Source of the DNA: Candidatus Poseidoniaceae archaeon
GTDB taxonomy: Archaea > Thermoplasmatota > Poseidoniia > Poseidoniales > Poseidoniaceae
Direction: 5' to 3'
DNA: 5,759 nt
Assembly: GCA_013330285.1 (NCBI GenBank)
Contig: DUIP01000165.1
Coordinates: 1 to 5,759 of the forward strand
Under the pieces are notes generated by a model. That model ran no database searches and was not told the DNA's origin. It worked only from the letters and a program-made list of their open reading frames with translations. The number at the start of each line of letters is the position of its first letter. The stretch's first letter is position 1. The position numbers and the translations under genes are program-made. Shown piece after piece: positions 1-4,879 of the stretch.

Positions 1-533
1 CATTAGAACTCTCCATCACAGACACTGAAGGAAACGACATTGCAGGCGAATGCGAAATTTGGACTGACATGGACATGCAAGAAGGTCAAGAGGTTCTCTA
101 CGGAGACATCTGGCACACACCAGGTATGACATATACCGTTGAAAGTAATGCTGAGGTCACCATTCGAGGCGAGTACTGCGATGAAGCATGTGTCGATGCG
201 GTGATCGGTGGTATCTTCGGCGCCTTAGGTGGTTTTGGAGCCATATGCTGCGCCATTCCTCTCTTGGTTCTCGGCCTGATTCTGGCCTTTGTATTGGACG
301 ATCCTCCCCAAAATGTCATGATGCCAGTTGGGCAGATGCAACCTGGACAAGTGGCCTATCAGGCGCCTGTTCAATCTCAAATGCCAATGGGTCAGACCGT
401 TCAAAGCGGATATGGTCAACCGATGCAGCAGATCACCCCGCCACTTACTCAGCAACCTCAGCAAGCGCAACCTGCTCAAATCACGCCACCAATCTCAGAA
501 CAACCCTCGCAGAACCCTTGGGAGAACCTCTGA
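1..533 (+). CDS. Membrane protein with Pro/Gln-rich cytoplasmic tail (5' partial)
   Basis: I do not recognise the family. The reading frame is already open at the left edge (first full codon at base 3), so the start lies outside the window; an in-frame ATG at 69 is internal because the 22 codons before it read as ordinary protein. The visible 176 residues have three parts. Residues 1-65 form a hydrophilic, probably beta-rich, extracytoplasmic segment ending in a Cys-Asp-Glu-Ala-Cys pair that could form a disulfide. Residues 66-98 are a strongly hydrophobic, Gly-rich membrane helix containing a Cys-Cys. The rest, to the stop, is a Gln/Pro/Met-rich low-complexity tail with an imperfect repeat (ITPPLTQQP / ITPPISEQP). 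Negative charges directly after the helix make orientation uncertain; a cytoplasmic tail is my inference. The gene converges on the methyltransferase gene with 11 bases between stops. That it is a real gene is fairly sure; its function is unknown. Confidence 0.75.
   Translation, partial: LELSITDTEGNDIAGECEIWTDMDMQEGQEVLYGDIWHTPGMTYTVESNAEVTIRGEYCDEACVDAVIGGIFGALGGFGAICCAIPLLVLGLILAFVLDDPPQNVMMPVGQMQPGQVAYQAPVQSQMPMGQTVQSGYGQPMQQITPPLTQQPQQAQPAQITPPISEQPSQNPWENL
432..506 (+). repeat. Imperfect 9-codon repeat in the Pro/Gln tail
   Basis: Bases 432-458 encode ITPPLTQQP and bases 480-506 encode ITPPISEQP, 48 bases apart in the same frame. The copies differ at many third positions, so this looks like an old protein-level repeat within a low-complexity tail, not a recent DNA duplication. 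Confidence 0.6.
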
Positions 534-544
534 AGCGAAGTGGT

Positions 545-1501
545 TCACACCTGCACTTCAGGTGCAACCCACGCTTCCGCTGATTGAACTCGTTGCTCTG
601 CAATTTCGCAGTAATCCGAAGAGAGGTCGACACCAACATACGTTCGCCCAGTTGTTTTTGCTGCTACACACGTCGAGCCTGAACCATTGAAAGGATCAAG
701 CACGACATCACCGACAAAGCTGTACATCTCGATACAACGTTTTGGAAGTTCAACGGGGAATGGTGCTGGATGGTTCACGCGTGAAGCGCGTTCAGTTGGG
801 AATGACCAAATCGATTTCGTGTGCTTGATGAAATCGTCTCTTGGAATTGTGTCAATGCGTCCTTCAGCCCGCTCTTTTTTGTCACGCTTGAGTTTGTAAT
901 CGCCTTTTGAGAACACCAAGAGGTATTCATGAACATCCCGTAAACACGGGTTGCTTGCACTTTGGAATGAACCCCAAGCACAAGAAGAGCCAGCGCTTGC
1001 TGATTTGTCCCAGATAATTTCGCCACGCATCAAAAATCCAATCTCGCCCATCATGACGTTGATGTGACTTGAAAGTGGGATGTACGGCTTACGACCAAGG
1101 TTGGCGACATTGATGACCATTCGACCTCCAGGGGCAAGAACACGGTAGCATTCTGCGAACACGCCGTGGAGAAGATCGAGGTATTCGCCAAGAGAGAGGT
1201 CTTCGTCGTATTCTTTGCTGGCGTTGTAAGGTGGCGAGGTCACAACAAGGTGAACACAGTTGTCTGGCAAGTCGAGGTTTCGAGAGTCTCCAGCGATGAT
1301 GCTGTTGGCCATCGTCGGCGGTAGGGGTTGCTCTTCGCCCACCTCACGGCTTGAAACCAAACCCTCGTTCACTCTGCTTCCATAATAGGTGGAAGCGTCG
1401 TGGCCTTCTCGACGTGAAACGCCAAACGACGAGGTGCTCGTGCTGGCGCGACGGCGTGCTCCCTCCAGCGATGTGTCCCTTTCGGGTGCTTCGCGCGCCA
1501 T
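545..1501 (-). CDS. Beta-type DNA methyltransferase, probably N4-cytosine
   Basis: SAM-dependent methylation of a base in DNA (N6/N4 methylase family). The order is that of beta-class enzymes: catalytic motif IV TSPPYN at residues 88-93, a VLAPGGRMVINVAN strand at 121-134, a variable, probably target-recognising region at about 160-240, then the SAM-binding motif DPFNGSGST at 269-277 and GVDLS at 290-294. An SPPY catalytic motif is usual for N4-cytosine enzymes, whereas D/N-PPY is usual for N6-adenine; adenine activity is not excluded. The conserved core begins near the internal Met at residue 64 (codon at 1312-1310, MANSIIAGDS). The first 63 residues are a Ser/Arg/Glu-rich extension with no recognisable fold, encoded by G+C-rich DNA. 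I keep the ATG at 1501 because a TATA-like box lies about 26 bases upstream, fitting a leaderless mRNA, and neither start has a properly spaced Shine-Dalgarno. No endonuclease gene is adjacent, so it looks solitary. Its target site cannot be read from the sequence. Confidence 0.9.
   Translation of the reverse strand: MAREAPERDTSLEGARRRASTSTSSFGVSRREGHDASTYYGSRVNEGLVSSREVGEEQPLPPTMANSIIAGDSRNLDLPDNCVHLVVTSPPYNASKEYDEDLSLGEYLDLLHGVFAECYRVLAPGGRMVINVANLGRKPYIPLSSHINVMMGEIGFLMRGEIIWDKSASAGSSCAWGSFQSASNPCLRDVHEYLLVFSKGDYKLKRDKKERAEGRIDTIPRDDFIKHTKSIWSFPTERASRVNHPAPFPVELPKRCIEMYSFVGDVVLDPFNGSGSTCVAAKTTGRTYVGVDLSSDYCEIAEQRVQSAEAWVAPEVQV
548..564. other. Short hairpin at convergent gene junction
   Basis: CACCTG (548-553) and CAGGTG (559-564) form a 6-bp inverted repeat with a 5-base loop. 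It sits at the last codons of the methyltransferase gene and 15 bases beyond the stop of the upstream plus-strand gene. No T-run follows on the plus strand, so a terminator role is only possible. Confidence 0.25.
1376..1396. repeat. Inverted repeat within the methyltransferase N-terminal extension
   Basis: GCTTCCA (1376-1382) and TGGAAGC (1390-1396) form a perfect 7-bp stem with a 7-base A/T-rich loop. It lies inside the region encoding the non-conserved N-terminal extension. If translation really begins at 1312, it would instead lie in a 5' leader. Confidence 0.4.
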
Positions 1502-1644
1502 CCTTCTGAAGCGGTGTTCGCGGCTATATCACCTTTCGGACAACTGACCGCCCAAAGACGCGCGGTTTGCAAGTGGTTATGGATGCCCACAAAGGTTTGA
1601 TTTGATGCGTGGGGATGAAAAACCGGCGGCACTTGGACTGTGCA
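1502..1644. other. Divergent intergenic region between methyltransferase gene and pgk
   Basis: This 143-base spacer must carry the promoters of both flanking genes. It contains the TATA-like box at 1524-1530 (listed separately). It also holds two nested, long-range complementary pairs: CGGTTT (1563-1568) with AAACCG (1620-1625), and CCCAC (1586-1590) with GTGGG (1609-1613). Together they could fold the pgk leader around the alternative starts at 1609 and 1615. TTTGATTTGA at 1596-1605 is a short direct repeat. I see no convincing Shine-Dalgarno before any pgk start and no RNA gene here. Confidence 0.5.
1524..1530 (-). promoter_or_regulatory. Candidate archaeal TATA box for the methyltransferase gene
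   Basis: The minus strand reads GATATAG, preceded by CGAAAGGT, whose CGAAA resembles a BRE element although it is a few bases further from the box than usual. The box centre is about 26 bases from the ATG at 1501, the spacing expected if transcription starts at or beside the start codon. On the plus strand the same bases read CTATATC and could also serve pgk, with a leader of about 90 bases. Confidence 0.45.
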
Positions 1645-2904
1645 ATGGCGAGTGTTCTGACCCTCGAACATGTCAATGTTGAAGGGCGTACAGTCATCGT
1701 TCGCGTGGACATCAATTCCCCGATGGCCCCGGACCACTCCTTCTTGGATGACACCAGAATCAAGGCCATTGTTCCAACACTCAATCGTCTTTCAAAGGCT
1801 AAGGTCGTGCTCCTTGCACACCAGTCAAGGCCCGGGAAGAAAGATTTCACAAGCACCTTAGGCCACTCGAGAGAACTTGGACGAATCCTTGGGCGACCTG
1901 TGAAGTGGGTTGAGGACCTCGCAGGAGACAAGGCCATGGCTGCCATTGAAAGCCTCGAGATTGGCGAGATCCTCATGCTCAACAATGTCAGAATGTACGA
2001 TGAAGAAATCAAAACCAAAGGCACCTTTGACGTGATGGCTGAAACACAAATGGTTCAGAAGTTGGCAAGCGTTGCAGACCTGTATGTCTACGATGCTTTT
2101 GCGTGCGCCCACCGTGCAACACCATCAGGTGTCGGATTCACAAACCTCATCCCTTGTGTCGCTGGAGAACTGATGGCGAATGAAATACGAAAACTCGACA
2201 GAGCCCTTGAAAATCCTGCTCGCCCGTGCATCGCCGTGCTTGGTGGCGTGAAGGTCGATGATTCAATTGCTGTTGCCGAGAATATGCTTCGAAACAACAT
2301 TTGTGACGAGGTCTGGGTGACCGGTGGCGTGGCGAACCTCATGCTCGAATTGGTCGGCAACGACATCGGTTTAGTCAACCATGACTTCTTGGTTGGCGAA
2401 CTTGGTAAGCAGTGGAACCCCACTGTTGAGAAGGCCAAATCATTGCTCCTTGATTTCTCTGAACGCATCCGACTTCCTGTTGACGTCGCTGCAAACATCG
2501 CAGATAATCGAGTGGACCTGCCCCTTGAGCAACTGCCGGTTTCAGCCCCAATCTTTGATTTGGGAATCCAATCAATTCGAAACCTCTCGATGGCGATCAA
2601 AGCAGCAGGTACCGTCCATCTGAACGGGCCTGCTGGCGTCTTTGAATTGCCTGATTTCGCACTCGGCACCATTGAGATGCTCAACGCATGCGCAGAATCT
2701 CGTGCCTACGTTGTTGTTGGCGGCGGCCATACTGCGACCCTAATCATGAAGCGAAACCTTGCCTCAAAAATGGGACATGTCTCGACTGGTGGAGGCGCTT
2801 GCCTTGACTACATCTCAGGACGAAGTTTACCTGCTGTGGCAAGCCTCGAAGCCAGCGCTAAAGCCTTCTCAATGAAGCCCGAATCTTCGATCAATAATCA
2901 GTAA
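1645..2904 (+). CDS. pgk: Phosphoglycerate kinase, archaeal type
   Basis: Cytoplasmic enzyme that interconverts 1,3-bisphosphoglycerate + ADP and 3-phosphoglycerate + ATP, in glycolysis and gluconeogenesis. With the chosen start it has 419 residues, near the family's usual 390-420. Visible motifs: VRVDINSP at 19-26 (substrate-binding Arg-Val-Asp), AHQSRP at 58-63, DAFACAHR at 150-157, GGVKVDDS at 200-207 with the nucleotide-site Lys, GPAGVFE at 328-334, GGGHT at 359-363 and STGGGA at 380-385. The pattern resembles archaeal PGKs such as that of Pyrococcus. I chose the ATG at 1645 because similarity to archaeal PGKs begins only three residues later (LTLEHVNVEGRTV). In-frame GTG 1609 and ATG 1615 would add a basic, non-conserved stretch. 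None of the three has a clear Shine-Dalgarno. The stop lies 2 bases from the 3' end of the convergent tRNA gene. The identity is secure; the start is less so. Confidence 0.95.
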   Translation: MASVLTLEHVNVEGRTVIVRVDINSPMAPDHSFLDDTRIKAIVPTLNRLSKAKVVLLAHQSRPGKKDFTSTLGHSRELGRILGRPVKWVEDLAGDKAMAAIESLEIGEILMLNNVRMYDEEIKTKGTFDVMAETQMVQKLASVADLYVYDAFACAHRATPSGVGFTNLIPCVAGELMANEIRKLDRALENPARPCIAVLGGVKVDDSIAVAENMLRNNICDEVWVTGGVANLMLELVGNDIGLVNHDFLVGELGKQWNPTVEKAKSLLLDFSERIRLPVDVAANIADNRVDLPLEQLPVSAPIFDLGIQSIRNLSMAIKAAGTVHLNGPAGVFELPDFALGTIEMLNACAESRAYVVVGGGHTATLIMKRNLASKMGHVSTGGGACLDYISGRSLPAVASLEASAKAFSMKPESSINNQ

Positions 2905-2906
2905 TT

Positions 2907-2982
2907 TGGAGCCACTGGGGAGGTTCGAACTCCCGACCTCCTGATTACGAATCAGGTGCTATACCAGCTAAGCCACAGTGGC
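2907..2982 (-). tRNA. tRNA-Thr (anticodon CGU)
   Basis: Read on the minus strand, all cloverleaf parts are present. The acceptor stem GCCACTG pairs perfectly with CAGTGGC. A 16-base D arm contains the GG of the D loop. The anticodon stem CCTGA/TCAGG encloses loop TTCGTAA, giving anticodon CGU, which reads the Thr codon ACG. A short variable loop is followed by the T arm GGGAG-TTCGAAC-CTCCC. The discriminator base is U73 (2910), which I associate with archaeal tRNA-Thr, and the 3' CCA is encoded (2909-2907). The mature body is 73 nt plus CCA, with no intron. The gene lies tail-to-tail with pgk, 2 bases apart, and its 5' end is 14 bases from the earliest possible start of the next gene. Confidence 0.96.
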
Positions 2983-2996
2983 GTATGTGACGGGCG

Positions 2997-4325
2997 GTGG
3001 CTCGTGAACATAAGCAAGACGGTTCGGAGGCCAGCGTTGATGAGGGGGCGGCACCACCACCTCCCATGGGCGACGATGCTGCGGTGAGGTATCGCAACAC
3101 GGTGCTTGTTGATGAAAGCGGAAAGAAGCATCTCGGTGATGTGCTTTTGCACAGCGACGGGACGTGGTCTGTATCCAATGGCGACGAAGATGTCAAACAG
3201 GATGTGGATGGAACCAACCGACTCATCACACGAAGTTTACAAAACTGGCACACACACTTGGCCATGCAGTTGAATGCACGAGATTTTAGTGATGGTTTTC
3301 CACTTCATCGTTGGCTGAACGAAGCAATATTCCCTACCGAGGCGAAGATCACGCCTGAATTTGTTCGTGTTGGATCGCAAGCTGCTGCTGCTGAGATGAT
3401 CAAAACGGGGAGTTCGTTTGCGGCGGACATGTACTTCTATCCCGCGGTCACCGGGAAGGTGCTCGAAGATGCAGGCCTTCGAGGATTGATTGGAGGGCCC
3501 GTGAGTGATGCAGCACTGCCGTCGCATGAGGACGCAGTATCTGCTCTGGATGAACTCGATGGTCTGCTCAAAAATCAATCTCCGCTTGATAAGATCCAAT
3601 ACGCCATCGCCACCCACTCAGTCTATCTGTGCAGCGAAGACACCTTACGAAGAGCATCTGAATTGGCAGAGCGCCGTGATGGGCGCTTGCACATCCATGT
3701 CAGCGAGACGAGGAAAGAAGTAGCAGAATGCCATGAGAAAACCGGAATGTATCCTGTCGAATACCTCGACAGTTTGGACTTCTTCAAGCCAGGAACGGTG
3801 TGTGCTCACGCCTCATGGGTCAAGAAAAACGAAATTCGTACGCTGGCCCAACACGGCGTTACAGCCGTCCATTGCCCCTCTTCCAATATGAAATTGGCCT
3901 GTGGTGGAACGCTTTCATTGCCCGCTTACAATGAAGCGGGTGTCGATGTTCGCCTCGGAACCGATGGTGCAGCCTCATCGGGAAGTGGCTTGGACATGCT
4001 GGCTGAGGCGAGATTGGCCGCTCTGGTTCAACGCCATGACCACTGGGACCCAACGCTGATGACCGCACATGATGCATTCCAGATGGCCACCAAAGGCAGC
4101 AAAGATTGGGCTGTTTGGGACATCGATGACATTCGAATGCGCCCCGTTGGCCGCTCGAATAACCGCCACATCACCAACCTCCTGTTCAACGGAGCAACGT
4201 GCCTTGACCTATGGGTTGATGGAGAAGCGATCAGGTATGATGGGACCACCACTACGATTGATGAGCGACAAGCATGGACCGAACTGGATCTTGCTGTGCA
4301 GTCCTATTACGATGGCCTCGAATGA
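2997..4325 (+). CDS. Amidohydrolase, MtaD/DadD-type SAH/MTA/5'-deoxyadenosine deaminase
   Basis: Probable metal-dependent deaminase of adenosine-like by-products of SAM chemistry (S-adenosylhomocysteine, methylthioadenosine, 5'-deoxyadenosine), releasing ammonia and the inosine analogue. The metal-site residues of the family are all visible: HTH at 85-87, His207 in THSVYLCS, HIHVSET at 232-238 (second His and the Glu), AH at 270-271, HCPSSNMKLACGG at 292-304 and GTDGAAS at 321-327 with the catalytic Asp323. This places it in the MtaD/SAH-deaminase branch; its preferred substrate cannot be read. Two oddities: the usual PG-V-N before HTH is replaced (RSLQNW), and the GSLxxGxxADLV segment expected after the ATxxG helix (MATKGS, 363-368) is missing. 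Start: GTG 2997 is the first possible start after an in-frame stop at 2988, but ATG 3066 removes a 23-residue acidic/Pro-rich leader, gives the usual ~61 residues before HTH and clears the tRNA promoter region. ATG 3066 is at least as plausible. The gene converges on the next with 2 bases between stops. Confidence 0.88.
   Translation: MAREHKQDGSEASVDEGAAPPPPMGDDAAVRYRNTVLVDESGKKHLGDVLLHSDGTWSVSNGDEDVKQDVDGTNRLITRSLQNWHTHLAMQLNARDFSDGFPLHRWLNEAIFPTEAKITPEFVRVGSQAAAAEMIKTGSSFAADMYFYPAVTGKVLEDAGLRGLIGGPVSDAALPSHEDAVSALDELDGLLKNQSPLDKIQYAIATHSVYLCSEDTLRRASELAERRDGRLHIHVSETRKEVAECHEKTGMYPVEYLDSLDFFKPGTVCAHASWVKKNEIRTLAQHGVTAVHCPSSNMKLACGGTLSLPAYNEAGVDVRLGTDGAASSGSGLDMLAEARLAALVQRHDHWDPTLMTAHDAFQMATKGSKDWAVWDIDDIRMRPVGRSNNRHITNLLFNGATCLDLWVDGEAIRYDGTTTTIDERQAWTELDLAVQSYYDGLE
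3009..3015 (-). promoter_or_regulatory. Possible TATA element for tRNA-Thr
   Basis: The minus strand reads GCTTATG, 27-33 bases upstream of the tRNA 5' end, the right distance for an archaeal TATA box with a leader of a few bases. It is a weak match and the only A/T-rich candidate I see there. It lies inside the amidohydrolase reading frame if that gene starts at the GTG at 2997, and outside it if the start is the ATG at 3066. Confidence 0.3.
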
Positions 4326-4327
4326 AC

Positions 4328-4867
4328 TCATTGCTGTCGAAGAAGAAGGATGCCTGCTCCTTCTGCGATGATAAGGAAGAGATAACCTGCTGCGCTTAGG
4401 GTGAGGTTGATTGAATAATCGAGATTGAGTTCAGTTCCTTCTGGAAGCACGCCTTCTTTTGTTCCAATTCCTGCGAAGAATTCGCCCGATTCAACTCGCC
4501 AATCAAGGCCTTCGACTTCGTCATCACCAGCAGCCACGTAACCCTCATCACCATATGTACAGGTCTTGCTGTTGGTGTCAAATCCGCTGAGAACGCCGCC
4601 ATTTTCTGCAATGTCATCGCATTGCTTCTTTTTGCCACCATCAGCGATGACGAGAAAAACATCATCTCGGTCCCATTTGATGTTCGTATCTGCATTGATG
4701 ACGAGGGAAGCGGGGTTGCCTGGAAGTGCGTCGTCAGAGAAGAACACCAAGCCTTGTACGTTGGGCGTCGGTACATCATCAACGGTTCCTTCCACGGTGT
4801 ATCCAACTGTGCCACCCAGCAGTAAGAGGGTGGAGACAACAATAAGAGCCAATCCTGTCTTTTTCAT
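4328..4867 (-). CDS. Small protein with two membrane segments and an acidic outer domain
   Basis: I do not recognise the family. The 179 residues begin MKKTG, then a hydrophobic stretch (about 6-24) that could be a signal peptide or a membrane anchor. Residues 25-155 are hydrophilic and acid-rich, with Cys83 and Cys103, which could form a disulfide across a 19-residue loop, and an Asn-Leu-Thr sequon at 154-156. A second hydrophobic helix (about 157-176) contains Glu169 and ends in Arg-Gln-Gln. The basic ends suggest both termini are cytoplasmic with the domain outside, if the first segment is not cleaved. The ATG at 4867 is preceded by a near-consensus Shine-Dalgarno. The gene lies 12 bases downstream of the antiporter gene on the same strand and is probably co-transcribed, so a role beside that transporter is conceivable but unproven. 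Its stop is 2 bases from that of the amidohydrolase gene. Confidence 0.8.
   Translation of the reverse strand: MKKTGLALIVVSTLLLLGGTVGYTVEGTVDDVPTPNVQGLVFFSDDALPGNPASLVINADTNIKWDRDDVFLVIADGGKKKQCDDIAENGGVLSGFDTNSKTCTYGDEGYVAAGDDEVEGLDWRVESGEFFAGIGTKEGVLPEGTELNLDYSINLTLSAAGYLFLIIAEGAGILLLRQQ
4344..4364. other. Hairpin just past the amidohydrolase stop
   Basis: AGAAGGA (4344-4350) and TCCTTCT (4358-4364) form a perfect 7-bp stem with a 7-base loop, 18 bases after the plus-strand stop. It falls within the last codons of the convergent membrane protein gene. A role in ending the plus-strand transcript is possible, but no T-run follows and archaeal termination does not need hairpins. Confidence 0.3.
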
Positions 4868-4871
4868 GCCC

Positions 4872-4879
4872 TCACTTCC
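4872..4879 (-). promoter_or_regulatory. Shine-Dalgarno of the small membrane protein gene
   Basis: The minus strand reads GGAAGTGA, seven of eight matches to the archaeal GGAGGTGA, with 4 bases (GGGC) before the ATG. It occupies most of the 12-base gap after the antiporter stop codon (4882-4880), so ribosomes finishing the antiporter end on this site. This fixes the start at 4867 and suggests translational coupling. Confidence 0.75.

Noticed and set aside
188..583. Plus-strand open frame of 131 codons overlapping the membrane protein gene
   Set aside because: It is a frame-shifted shadow, rich in Trp, Arg and Ser, with no start signal; the main frame has a clear membrane helix and continues to the window edge.
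1369..1737. Minus-strand open frame of 122 codons over the methyltransferase 5' end and the pgk start
   Set aside because: It overlaps two better-supported genes, has no recognisable domain, and is explained by G+C-rich DNA with few stops.
2088..2684. Minus-strand open frame of 198 codons inside pgk
   Set aside because: Its Ser/Arg/Pro-rich product is typical of an antisense shadow, and the plus-strand frame is clearly PGK.
2907..2982. tRNA-Thr as an integration attachment site
   Set aside because: No integrase gene and no repeat of the tRNA 3' end are visible in the window.
545..4325. A functional module joining the methyltransferase with SAH deaminase (by-product removal)
   Set aside because: The genes lie on opposite strands, separated by pgk and a tRNA, and SAH arises from many methyltransferases; proximity alone does not support a module.
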